DNA from: Bacteroidales bacterium
GTDB taxonomy: Bacteria > Bacteroidota > Bacteroidia > Bacteroidales > UBA932
Length of the DNA: 31,901 nucleotides
Reading direction: 5' to 3'
Assembly (NCBI GenBank): GCA_017551425.1
Contig: JAFZLQ010000057.1
Location: 1-31,901, forward strand
Part shown: in pieces, positions 1-7,133 of the stretch
Numbering within the stretch: the first letter of the stretch is position 1
Layout: each line of letters begins with the position of its first letter
Translations under genes and position numbers: made by a program
The notes under the pieces: model-generated
Told to the model about the DNA's origin: nothing
Seen by the model: the letters and a program-made list of their open reading frames with translations, nothing else
Database searches by the model: none

Positions 1-734
1 CTCTTGGAGAAGGTGCCCATAATGAGGTCTACCTTGTCTGTGAGGCCGAAGTGGCTGGCGGTACCGGAGCCGTTCTCTCCTATTACGCCGAGGCCGTGGG
101 CGTCGTCTATCATCAGGGAGGCGTTATACTTCTCGCAGAGTTCCACCATACGGGGAACGGGGGCGATGTCTCCTTCCATCGAGTAGACGCCGTCTACCAC
201 TATGAGCTTGGGGGCGTTGCGGGGAGTGAGCCAGAGCTTCTTCTCCAGGTCTGCCATATCGTTGTGGCGGAACTTGCGTACCTCGCTGAAACTCAGGCGG
301 CTGCCGTCGATGATGCAGGCGTGGTCGAGGGCGTCGAGGAAGAGGAATCCTCCCCTGAAGCCCAGACAGCTCACGACTCCGAGGTTGACCTGGAAGCCGG
401 TGCTGTAGGTGACGGCCTCTTCCTTTCCCACGAACTTGGCGAGCTTGGCTTCAAGTTCCTCGTGGATGTCCAGCGTGCCGTTGAGGAAGCGGCTTCCGGA
501 GCAGCTGGTGCCGTATTTCTTGACGGCGGCTGCGGCTGCCTCTTTGAGGCGGGGATCGTCTGAAAGGCCGAGATATGAATTGGAGCCGAACATAAGGACC
601 TTCGAGCCGTCTGCCATTGTGACGAGCGGGTCCTGTCCGGATGAAATGGGTCTGTAGTAAGGATAAAGTCCCTGGGCTTTGACTTCATCTGCCAGGGTAT
701 ATTTTGCACAAAGCTTGTTTAGCAGTCTGTCCAT
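1..734 (-). CDS. Serine palmitoyltransferase-like alpha-oxoamine synthase (5' part, runs off the window)
   Basis: A PLP-dependent enzyme of the alpha-oxoamine synthase family, which condenses an amino acid with an acyl-CoA; the Bacteroides sphingolipid enzyme (serine palmitoyltransferase) is the closest type I recognise. The N-terminus [18 protein letters not shown] is followed by YPYYRPI, characteristic of the SPT branch, then [37 protein letters not shown] and [10 protein letters not shown]. The window edge falls just after GTFSK, whose lysine (codon 3-5) should carry the PLP Schiff base. About 244 residues are present of a usual 395 or so; the C-terminal part lies beyond position 1. The ATG at 732-734 is the only start that gives this N-terminus. 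KBL (glycine C-acetyltransferase) and BioF are alternatives within the family. Confidence 0.88.
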   Translation of the reverse strand, partial: MDRLLNKLCAKYTLADEVKAQGLYPYYRPISSGQDPLVTMADGSKVLMFGSNSYLGLSDDPRLKEAAAAAVKKYGTSCSGSRFLNGTLDIHEELEAKLAKFVGKEEAVTYSTGFQVNLGVVSCLGFRGGFLFLDALDHACIIDGSRLSFSEVRKFRHNDMADLEKKLWLTPRNAPKLIVVDGVYSMEGDIAPVPRMVELCEKYNASLMIDDAHGLGVIGENGSGTASHFGLTDKVDLIMGTFSK

Positions 735-759
735 ATAGGTTTTCGTACTTAATAAGTTA

Positions 760-767
760 CAAATATA
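760..767 (-). promoter_or_regulatory. Candidate -7 box upstream of the serine palmitoyltransferase-like gene
   Basis: Read on the minus strand this is TATATTTG, matching the Bacteroidota -7 consensus TAnnTTTG, 25 nt upstream of the ATG at 734. I see no TTG at the expected 19-21 nt spacing upstream, so support rests on the -7 box and its place in an AT-rich stretch between divergent genes. Confidence 0.35.
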
Positions 768-825
768 TATAAAATCCGTCAAATATTGTCCCGGACACCT
801 TTTTTGTGCCGGAAGATGAAAAAAA

Positions 826-857
826 TTTTGGAGATATGAATTTTCGTTGTATATTTG
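826..857 (+). promoter_or_regulatory. Promoter of tRNA-Gly (-33 TTTTG, -7 TATATTTG)
   Basis: TTTTG at 826-830 and TATATTTG at 850-857 are separated by exactly 19 nt, fitting the Bacteroides consensus (TTG, 19-21 nt, TAnnTTTG). Transcription would begin near 861-864, a few bases before the tRNA at 869. The sequence straight after the -7 box, CAGTCCC, is also found after the -7 box of the tRNA-Leu gene at 31590-31596. Confidence 0.75.
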
Positions 858-868
858 CAGTCCCAAAC

Positions 869-944
869 GCGGAAATAGCTCAGTTGGTAGAGCGCAACCT
901 TGCCAAGGTTGAGGTCGCGGGTCCGAATCCCGTTTTCCGCTCCA
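869..944 (+). tRNA. tRNA-Gly (anticodon GCC)
   Basis: Acceptor arms GCGGAAA (869-875) and TTTCCGC (934-940) pair fully. The D arm AGCTCAGTTGGTAGAGC, an anticodon loop CTTGCCAAG giving anticodon GCC, and the T arm with loop GTCCGAATC in GCGGG/CCCGT-type context are all present. Discriminator T941 is followed by CCA at 942-944, so CCA may be genomically encoded. No intron. The reverse strand gives the usual spurious peptide containing [19 protein letters not shown], a typical mistranslated tRNA. Confidence 0.97.
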
Positions 945-991
945 TAAGTCCTGCGTTTCGGCGCGGGGCTTTGTTGTTTACAAGCGGTTTT

Positions 992-1369
992 ATGAAAAAG
1001 ATCCTGACCATACTGTCGGCCGTTGCCCTGCTCTGTTCCTGCGCAACCAGAATCGAGAATCCCACACACAGGAACCTTATCGGCACCTGGGACCTGGTGT
1101 CGGAGACCACGGTCTATAAAGACGGCTCCACAGTCACAAACGCCATCACCACAGGTGAATACCTTATCATCACGGAAGACAGGTTCACCGTCGTCAGGGG
1201 CAACGTCATATCCGAATATCCGTTTACATTCGAAAACCCCCGCCTTTACCTGGCAGGGGTCAATGTCTATAATCTTGAGTTTGTTTCACATACCGAGCTC
1301 AAGCTAAACCCGGCGGAACCTGTCCAAGACCCTGTTTCCAGGGTTACAATCAAGTACAGGATCCACTAG
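992..1369 (+). CDS. Small lipocalin-like lipoprotein
   Basis: A 125-residue predicted lipoprotein of unknown specific role. The start MKKILTILSAVALLCSC gives a basic n-region, a hydrophobic stretch and a lipobox LCSC (lipidated Cys17); the frame is open further upstream, but only through the tRNA. The mature part opens with NLIGTWDLVSETTVYKDGS and alternates short beta-like strands (EYLIITEDRFTVV, YPFTFENPRLYL, TVKIKYRIH-like end), as in Bacteroidota 'lipocalin-like' lipoproteins; that family call is inference. It begins 47 nt after tRNA-Gly with no TAnnTTTG box of its own visible, so it may be read from the tRNA promoter. Its TAG stop shares the bases CTAG (1366-1369) with the stop of the convergent peptidase gene. 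Confidence 0.8.
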   Translation: MKKILTILSAVALLCSCATRIENPTHRNLIGTWDLVSETTVYKDGSTVTNAITTGEYLIITEDRFTVVRGNVISEYPFTFENPRLYLAGVNVYNLEFVSHTELKLNPAEPVQDPVSRVTIKYRIH

Positions 1370-3417
1370 CGATATTCACCCATATCCACAGGCGGCAGCA
1401 GCGGCGGACAGAGTGTGACCGTCTTGTCCGGCGTGCCGGTTGCATCCAGCAGGGGAGACGTTCCGGACTTGACCACGTCGCGGATGGGGTCTGTGGCGTC
1501 GTCGAGGCTGTAGAACGATGCCAGGTTGAACGTTTCTCCTGCCATTTTCATTATGCGCTTGACGATCAGCATACGCTGCCACAGCGAGAAGTACTGGCGG
1601 TTGTCTATCATGCAGCTTATCTGCTCCGAACGCCAGCGGCCGAGGCAGTAACCGTCACCGCCCTGGAATATGCCTACGCGCTGCTCGTACTTTGACATAT
1701 TTGCCGACGAAATGGAGATTGAACCGAAGAGCAGCTCGTCCAGGACCTCTTCCTGCCAGGGAACATTGTCGTAAGATGCAGAGAGGTTGAAGCTCATGGG
1801 CGAAGACCAGGAGTGGGTGGCTATTGTATTGCTCGTGGCCTGCGTCGACCCGTACCAGTATTCGTCTCCAAGGCGGCCGAAGCCGTGGCCGGCGTACTCG
1901 TGCAGCGCGATGCAGCGCCAGTTGTTCTGGTTGATGCCGAATTGTGCTATGATTTCTTCCGTCGTGAGCGTCTTGACCTCCGATGATGCTGATGTATTAT
2001 CGACTGCAACCGTGCTTGGATGTGCCCAAGCCATATCTGCGCCGTCGTATGACATGGGAACCAGGGCTAGAGAGAACCCGGTCTGCCAGGTCCAGCAGAT
2101 TCCGCCGTAGCGGGAATCGTTGATCAGCATCATAATGGGAACCTCCGAAATATCGAACGTGTTGTCGGCGGTCTCGGGACAGCGTGGACGGACGTAGTTG
2201 AAGACCTTGTTGTAGTCTGCCGTCAGGTCTGCGTAACTGGTTGCGCTCCAGCCTGCGCTGAAGAAGGTGTTGCGCTTGGTAACATATCCGCCGTTTCCGT
2301 CGGTAACGGAGGCGCCGGACTCTTCCGAAACCGTAGGCATAAGGTATACGTTGAAATAGTCCTTGTATGTCTTGTACGGCTCGGTATCGAAAATAAAGTC
2401 TATGGCCTGGCAGGCCCTCTCGCGGAATCTGTCTTGCTCGGAAGCCGTGAAAGCCTCGCCGAGTATTACCATACACGCAGGCCTTGAGCCTTTTGTGTGC
2501 GTCATATAGCGCTCGACACCGCCATAGAACTGATCGTTCAGCGTTATGGTGCCGAAATCGGTAATCCTTGAACGGTTGAGTGTAAGGGTTTTGCTTGAAG
2601 TCTTTGTGATGGTGCCGCCCGATTCGTCGAAGAAAGTCATCGTGAAGCCCTCGGTGGTGGCAGGTACCATCGCAAAATAATAATCCTGTCCTGCGGTAAA
2701 AGGCCCGTTGAGGGTTATAGAATTCTGGTGCCCGTTGTATTCGAACGGGGGCAGGTGGCCGTCAAGGTCGAACTGACACAATGCGGGACTGTATATGCAG
2801 TCGCCCGCAATTGTGGCATTGCAGTCGAACTGTATTCTGCTTACTTTGTTTGCGTTGCTGCCGCCGAGCTTGAATCGCAGCAGGGCGAATGCGTTCCTGA
2901 AATGAAGCTCGTCTGAAGAAGGGTCTTCTGAATATGCGGTGGCATAGTTTAGCCCGCTTTCCAGTCCTCCGGCAACGGCTTGCTGGACAATCGGTACGGG
3001 AAGCCTGAAATTGAGATCGGTGCCGTCGTACCAGACGACCAGATCATCCCCATTGATCCATTTGTCTGCCGGATACAATGCGTATACCTTCTGCGGATTG
3101 TAAACGGTCCACTTATTGCTGTAGAAGTCTGCCTCTTTGGCGCCACCGGTCGTCGTGGAAAAGACGTCGTTGGCAAAGCCGCCACCGTCGAACATGGTGA
3201 CTACACGTATAGCGTCTCCGGCCTCCCAGAGCACGTCTGCGTGCGTGCCGGCGCCGTTCATGGAGAGGACGGTCTTGCTCGATTCGTCGTCGAAAGAGGC
3301 GCGGAAGACCTTTACAGTCCCTTCGGGAGCGATTGTTTGCGGGGTCTCGGGATTCTCCACCGAGCAGGCGGCAAGGACCGCTGCGGCCATTGCTGCAAGG
3401 ATGAATGACTTTTTCAT
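1366..3417 (-). CDS. M64-family (IgA-peptidase-like) zinc metallopeptidase lipoprotein
   Basis: A 683-residue surface or periplasmic lipoprotein (lipobox VLAAC, Cys18). Residues about 30-290 resemble a fimbrillin/Mfa-like fold: SSKTVLSMNG, VLWEAGDAIRV and VYALYPADKW are typical of that group. From about residue 300 comes the peptidase: ACMVILGEAFTASEQDRF and PYKTYKDYFNVYLM, then the zinc site HEYAGHGFGRLGDE at 506-519, where His506 and His511 are the expected ligands and Glu507 the catalytic base (HExxHxxGxxxDE as in M64). The family includes the Clostridium ramosum IgA peptidase; the substrate here is unknown. The start ATG overlaps the stop of the upstream 45-residue ORF as ATGA (3414-3417), implying translational coupling. 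Last gene of the pheS operon; its end overlaps the convergent lipoprotein gene by 4 nt. Confidence 0.88.
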   Translation of the reverse strand: MKKSFILAAMAAAVLAACSVENPETPQTIAPEGTVKVFRASFDDESSKTVLSMNGAGTHADVLWEAGDAIRVVTMFDGGGFANDVFSTTTGGAKEADFYSNKWTVYNPQKVYALYPADKWINGDDLVVWYDGTDLNFRLPVPIVQQAVAGGLESGLNYATAYSEDPSSDELHFRNAFALLRFKLGGSNANKVSRIQFDCNATIAGDCIYSPALCQFDLDGHLPPFEYNGHQNSITLNGPFTAGQDYYFAMVPATTEGFTMTFFDESGGTITKTSSKTLTLNRSRITDFGTITLNDQFYGGVERYMTHTKGSRPACMVILGEAFTASEQDRFRERACQAIDFIFDTEPYKTYKDYFNVYLMPTVSEESGASVTDGNGGYVTKRNTFFSAGWSATSYADLTADYNKVFNYVRPRCPETADNTFDISEVPIMMLINDSRYGGICWTWQTGFSLALVPMSYDGADMAWAHPSTVAVDNTSASSEVKTLTTEEIIAQFGINQNNWRCIALHEYAGHGFGRLGDEYWYGSTQATSNTIATHSWSSPMSFNLSASYDNVPWQEEVLDELLFGSISISSANMSKYEQRVGIFQGGDGYCLGRWRSEQISCMIDNRQYFSLWQRMLIVKRIMKMAGETFNLASFYSLDDATDPIRDVVKSGTSPLLDATGTPDKTVTLCPPLLPPVDMGEYR

Positions 3418-3551
3418 AGCTCGAATAGCGGAGAAATAAAATCGGGGTTGAAAGGGTCTACGTCGTAGCCCTCGTTGCTCTGCTGCAGGAAGCCGATGGA
3501 GGCTTCCATCGGTTCGTCGCAGAAGGCGGGGGATATATAGGTTTTCTTCAT
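3414..3551 (-). CDS. 45-residue peptide coupled to the M64 peptidase
   Basis: An ORF too short for most gene callers, starting MKKTYISPAFCDEPMEASIG and ending PDFISPLFEL. It lies exactly between pheS (one base after the pheS stop) and the M64 gene (ATGA overlap), so it is flanked by the tightest possible spacing on both sides. There is no signal peptide and one cysteine (Cys11); the C-terminal half is acidic and aromatic. Short Bacteroidota peptides opening MKKxYxxP are common upstream of fimbrillin-like or secreted proteins, but I know of no assigned function. The spacing and start support a real gene; a leader or antagonist role would be speculation. Confidence 0.6.
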   Translation of the reverse strand: MKKTYISPAFCDEPMEASIGFLQQSNEGYDVDPFNPDFISPLFEL

Positions 3552-3552
3552 A

Positions 3553-5001
3553 TCAGACTTCGGGGGCCGATTCGAATTCGTGCAGGAAGCGCATGTCGTT
3601 CTCGAAATAGTGGCGCAGGTCGTTTACGCGCCACTTGAGCATTGCGATTCGCTCCAGTCCCATGCCGAAGGCGAAACCGCTGTACTTCTTGGAATCTATG
3701 CCGCTGGCTTCCAGTACGTTGGGGTCTACCATGCCGCAGCCCAGAATTTCCAGCCAGCCGGTGCCTTTGCAGATGTTGCAGCCCTTGCCGTGGCAGATGT
3801 TGCAGCTGACGTCGACCTCTGCGGACGGTTCTGTAAAGGGGAAGTAACTGGGACGCATGCGGATGCTGGTCTCGGGGCCGAACATCTCGCGCGCAAAGAG
3901 GAGAATGGCCTGCTTGAGGTCGGCAAAGGTGACGTTCTCGTCGATATAAAGACCCTCTACCTGATGGAAGATGCAGTGGGCGCGGGCGCTGATAGCCTCG
4001 TTGCGGAAGACGCGGCCGGGGCAGATGACGCGGATGGGCACTGGCATTTTCTCCATTGTGCGCACCTGTACGCTGGACGTGTGGGTGCGGAGAAGCAGGG
4101 GATTGAGGTGTCCGGTAGACACGAAGAAGGTATCCTGCATATCGCGCGCAGGGTGGTTGGCCGGGAAGTTGAGTGCCTCGAACACATGGTAGTCGTCTTC
4201 TACCTCGGGCCCTTCCGCCACGTCGTAACCGAACTTGCGGAAGATGCTGACTATCTGCTCGCGGACGATGCTCACGGGGTGACGCGAACCGGTGGGCAGA
4301 GGGTCGCCGGGCATCGAGAGGTCTTGCCTGGGCGCGCTGCCGGAGTCTTCCGATGCGGCGCCGGCCTTGAGCTCCTCTATACGGGCCTGGGCCTTCTGCT
4401 TGAGCTCGTTGAGGACTTTGCCGAATTCTGCCTTCTGGGCTTTGTCTATGGTGCGGAACTCGTCGAACAGGGCGGTGATTTCTCCTTTCTTGCCGAGCAG
4501 GCGCACACGGGCCTCCTCAACCTCTTTCTGGGTTTTGCACTTGAGCTCGCCCAGCGAGGCGGCGATGCGTTCTATATCTTCTCTTTTCATATGCTGTTTC
4601 GCGTTCTTTTTGGCGGCGCGCTTGTCGCGGGCGCGTTTTTCCTTGCCGGCGCCGGATTTGAGATACTTATTCCACTGATCTTCGTTGAACACCTTGTGGA
4701 GGGAGTTGTAGACCTGCTCGGTCCATTTGTCCTGAATGTCGATGTAAATGTCTGAATTGGAGACTTTTGACTGAGCGAGGACCTTGTATTCCTCCTGCAG
4801 GGCGGTATAGTCGTGGGTGAAGATGCTGTCTACGTAGAAGATCTGCCAGTCTTCGAGGTCGAGCAGGGTGGTGAGCCGTTCAATCTGCTTCTCTATGGCC
4901 TCGTAGAATTCTTTCTCCCGCTCTTTTTCCGACTTTTGCTCCTGGGCAAAGCAGACCGCGCAGAGAAGGCACAGGGCCAAAATGGTGATAATCTTTTTCA
5001 T
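3553..5001 (-). CDS. pheS: PheS (phenylalanyl-tRNA synthetase alpha) fused in frame to a secreted-protein N-terminus
   Basis: One uninterrupted 482-codon frame contains two unrelated parts. Residues 1-137 begin with a Sec signal peptide (MKKIITILALCLLCAVCFAQ) and continue as a helical, charged region (DLEDWQIFYVDSIF, VFNEDQWNKYLKSG, then a basic tail RARDKRAAKKNAKQH). From Met138 (codon 4588-4590) a complete 345-residue PheS follows: coiled-coil arm, catalytic core (DTFFVSTGHLNPLLLRTHTS, PGRVFRNEAISARAH, FHQVEGLYID), a four-cysteine knuckle CNICHGKGCNICKGTGW, and GFAFGMGLERIAMLKW. PheS charges tRNA-Phe in the cytoplasm with PheT, which is not in the window. An exported PheS makes no sense, so translation probably also starts at Met138, or a stop codon between two genes has been lost: CAG at residue 136 is one transition from TAG. 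Confidence 0.9.
   Translation of the reverse strand: MKKIITILALCLLCAVCFAQEQKSEKEREKEFYEAIEKQIERLTTLLDLEDWQIFYVDSIFTHDYTALQEEYKVLAQSKVSNSDIYIDIQDKWTEQVYNSLHKVFNEDQWNKYLKSGAGKEKRARDKRAAKKNAKQHMKREDIERIAASLGELKCKTQKEVEEARVRLLGKKGEITALFDEFRTIDKAQKAEFGKVLNELKQKAQARIEELKAGAASEDSGSAPRQDLSMPGDPLPTGSRHPVSIVREQIVSIFRKFGYDVAEGPEVEDDYHVFEALNFPANHPARDMQDTFFVSTGHLNPLLLRTHTSSVQVRTMEKMPVPIRVICPGRVFRNEAISARAHCIFHQVEGLYIDENVTFADLKQAILLFAREMFGPETSIRMRPSYFPFTEPSAEVDVSCNICHGKGCNICKGTGWLEILGCGMVDPNVLEASGIDSKKYSGFAFGMGLERIAMLKWRVNDLRHYFENDMRFLHEFESAPEV
4591..5001 (-). other. Secreted helical protein segment preceding PheS without a stop codon
   Basis: This is the 137-codon N-terminal part of the fused frame, looking like a separate small exported protein: cleavage expected after CFAQ, then coiled-coil-prone EKEREKEFYEAIEKQIERL, and a lysine/arginine-rich end as is common at C-termini of Bacteroidota exported helical proteins. 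I do not recognise the family with confidence. The promoter of the operon sits directly upstream (minus-strand -7 box at 5010-5017). Confidence 0.6.
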
Positions 5002-5009
5002 ATAGCCCC

Positions 5010-5037
5010 CAAAGTTAGCAAAAAAACAGTAAATTTG
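5010..5037. promoter_or_regulatory. Back-to-back divergent promoters (pheS operon / C69 peptidase)
   Basis: CAAAGTTA at 5010-5017 is TAACTTTG on the minus strand; TAAATTTG lies on the plus strand at 5030-5037. Both fit TAnnTTTG and only 12 nt (an A-tract) separate them. Expected start points (about 4-7 nt downstream) fall at the start codons 5001 and 5043, so both mRNAs would be leaderless or nearly so. Neither side has an obvious TTG at -33. Confidence 0.55.
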
Positions 5038-5042
5038 TACGT

Positions 5043-6749
5043 ATGAGAGTTTATAGAGTCTTTTTGGCGCTTGCTGCCGTCGCAGCCGCGCTCAGCTTCA
5101 AGGCAGATGCCTGCACCAACATCATAGTAAGCCCCGGCGCCAGCGTCGACGGCTCCGCAATGGTTTCCTACGCGGCAGATTCCCACTGGCTCTTCGGCGA
5201 GCTTTACTTCCGCCCCGCCGCCAGATGGAAGGCCGGCGCCATGCTCCCCATCAAGGAGTGGGATTCCGCCAAGCCGCTTGGACAGATAGCCCAGGTCGCC
5301 AGCACATACCAGACGGTCGGCAACATGAACGTCCATCAGCTCATAATAGGAGAAACCACCTGGGGCGGCCGCGAGGAGCAGGTCGATACCAACGGTATAA
5401 TGGACTATGGCTCACTTATTTACGTTGCACTCCAGCGGGCCCGTACCGCGCGCGAGGCAATTCAGGTCATAGTCGACCTTGCCAACGAATACGGTTACCC
5501 GTCGGAAGGGGAGAGCTTCAGTATCGCAGACCCCACCGAGGCCTGGGTAATGGACCTCGTGGGCAAAGGCTCCGACAACAAAGGCATCGTTTGGGTGGCC
5601 CGCCGCGTGCCGGACGGATACATCTGCGCCCACGCCAATCAGTGCCGTATCACCCGTTTCCCCTGGAACGACCCGGAGAACTGCCTTTACGCGCCCGACG
5701 TTGCAGACTTCGCACGCAGCAAGGGCTGGTATGAGGGCAGCGACGAGGACTTCAGCTTCCGCGACGCCTACAACCCGCTCGACTTCGGCGGTGCCCGCGG
5801 ATGCGACGCCCGCGCCTGGGCGGCATTCAATATCCTGTGCGACGGCCTCTTCACCTTCGAGATTGCCGGAGCGGAGGTAATGCGCCCCGCAGACGAGTGG
5901 CTCGACTACGCTATGGGATACGACCTCACAGGCGAGATGCCCCTCTTTGTCAAGCCGTCCCGCAAGCTCAGCGTCAAAGACATAGCAGACGTGATGCGCG
6001 ACCATTACGAGGGCACGCCCATGGATATGCGCGTCGACATCGGCGCCGGCGGCAACGCCTGCCCCTACAGGTGGCGTCCGATGAACTTCAAGGTAGACGG
6101 CAAAACGTACGTGAACGAGCGCGCCATCGCCACTCAGCAGACCGGCTTCTGGTTTGTCGGGCAGGCCCGCAGCTGGCTCCCCGACGAGATCGGCGCCCTT
6201 CTGTGGTTTGGCTGCGACGATGCCGCAACGTCCTACCTCACACCTATTTACGTCAATACCAAAAAGGTTCCCGAGTGCCTGCGTGAGGGCAACGGAGACC
6301 TGCTTCACTACAGCGCCACTTCCCAGTTCTGGATGTGCAACCGCGTCACCAACGCCTGCTACAGGATGTACGACGCTATGGAACCCGTGGTGCGTGCCGA
6401 GGTCGATTCATACGAGAACCATATGATGACCGAGGTCTCACAGTTCGACCAGCAGATGCTCAAAGTCTACGGCAAGGGCTCGCGCGGGGCCGTTCGCAAG
6501 CTCCTTAAGAAGCTCACCAAATTCAGCGTAGACAACGCCCAGAAGCAGTTCGCCAAGTGGGTCGAGCTGGAAGAAACGCTCACCGTAAAATTCATAGACG
6601 GCAACGTAAAGGCCCAGGCGGCAGACGGTTCGTTCCTGCACTCCAAGTATTCGGAGGGCATCCCCGACGGCCTCACCCAGCCAGGCTACACAGACCGCTG
6701 GAAAGCGGCCGTCGCCCGGGATAACGGCGAGATACTCCAGGTCAAATAA
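5043..6749 (+). CDS. Peptidase C69-family dipeptidase (secreted)
   Basis: A 568-residue cysteine peptidase of the U34/C69 dipeptidase family (PF03577 type), N-terminal nucleophile hydrolases that release dipeptides. The signal peptide MRVYRVFLALAAVAAALSF ends at KADA, exposing Cys24 as the new N-terminal nucleophile in CTNIIVSPGASVDGSAMVSY, the family hallmark. Further family-like stretches are NTNGIMDYGSLIY-type, GESFSIADPTEAWVMDL, CAHANQCRI and VPECLREGNGDLL. Length agrees with the family (about 520-570). Its own divergent promoter lies immediately upstream, and a shared bidirectional terminator separates it from the convergent rpsJ. Periplasmic peptide breakdown is the likely role. Confidence 0.92.
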   Translation: MRVYRVFLALAAVAAALSFKADACTNIIVSPGASVDGSAMVSYAADSHWLFGELYFRPAARWKAGAMLPIKEWDSAKPLGQIAQVASTYQTVGNMNVHQLIIGETTWGGREEQVDTNGIMDYGSLIYVALQRARTAREAIQVIVDLANEYGYPSEGESFSIADPTEAWVMDLVGKGSDNKGIVWVARRVPDGYICAHANQCRITRFPWNDPENCLYAPDVADFARSKGWYEGSDEDFSFRDAYNPLDFGGARGCDARAWAAFNILCDGLFTFEIAGAEVMRPADEWLDYAMGYDLTGEMPLFVKPSRKLSVKDIADVMRDHYEGTPMDMRVDIGAGGNACPYRWRPMNFKVDGKTYVNERAIATQQTGFWFVGQARSWLPDEIGALLWFGCDDAATSYLTPIYVNTKKVPECLREGNGDLLHYSATSQFWMCNRVTNACYRMYDAMEPVVRAEVDSYENHMMTEVSQFDQQMLKVYGKGSRGAVRKLLKKLTKFSVDNAQKQFAKWVELEETLTVKFIDGNVKAQAADGSFLHSKYSEGIPDGLTQPGYTDRWKAAVARDNGEILQVK

Positions 6750-6783
6750 AAAAAACCACGGCGTTTTGCCGTGGCTTTTTTTT
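6748..6783. terminator. Bidirectional intrinsic terminator between C69 peptidase and rpsJ
   Basis: A perfect 7-bp stem CCACGGC (6756-6762) / GCCGTGG (6768-6774) with loop GTTTT, preceded by a run of eight A and followed by a run of eight T. It can therefore stop transcription from both sides: the peptidase gene on plus and rpsJ on minus. Confidence 0.92.
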
Positions 6784-6799
6784 GACTCTGTGAGAAAAC

Positions 6800-7105
6800 T
6801 CACACTTTGATCTCTACCTCAACACCGGAGGGCAGCTCGAGTTTCATCAGGGCGTCAACGGTCTTTGCGTTGCTTTCCTCGATGTCGAGAAGCCTGCGGT
6901 ATGAATCGAGCTCAAACTGCTCGCGGGCCTTCTTGTTGACGAAGGTCGAGCGGTTGACGGTGAAGATCTTCTTGTTGGTGGGCAGAGGAATAGGACCATT
7001 CACTTTCGCGCCTGTGGATTTCACCGTGTCAACGATCTTGGCTGCCGACTTGTCGACGAGCATGTGATCGAAAGACTTGAGTTTAATTCTGATTTTCTGG
7101 CTCAT
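6800..7105 (-). CDS. rpsJ: 30S ribosomal protein S10
   Basis: A 101-residue S10 of standard length: [20 protein letters not shown], then [24 protein letters not shown] core ([10 protein letters not shown]) and EIKV end. S10 sits in the 30S head and also acts as NusE in antitermination. The ATG at 7103-7105 matches the family; an open frame 13 codons longer is spurious. It is the last gene of the str operon here, 28 nt after fusA, and is followed by a terminator instead of the expected rplC. Confidence 0.97.
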   Translation of the reverse strand: MSQKIRIKLKSFDHMLVDKSAAKIVDTVKSTGAKVNGPIPLPTNKKIFTVNRSTFVNKKAREQFELDSYRRLLDIEESNAKTVDALMKLELPSGVEVEIKV

Positions 7106-7133
7106 ATTGTTTGATTTTTTTGTGTTGCTAAAT

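Noticed and set aside
779..1069. Minus-strand ORF across tRNA-Gly
   Set aside because: Contains the typical tRNA-shadow peptide; no start or family evidence.
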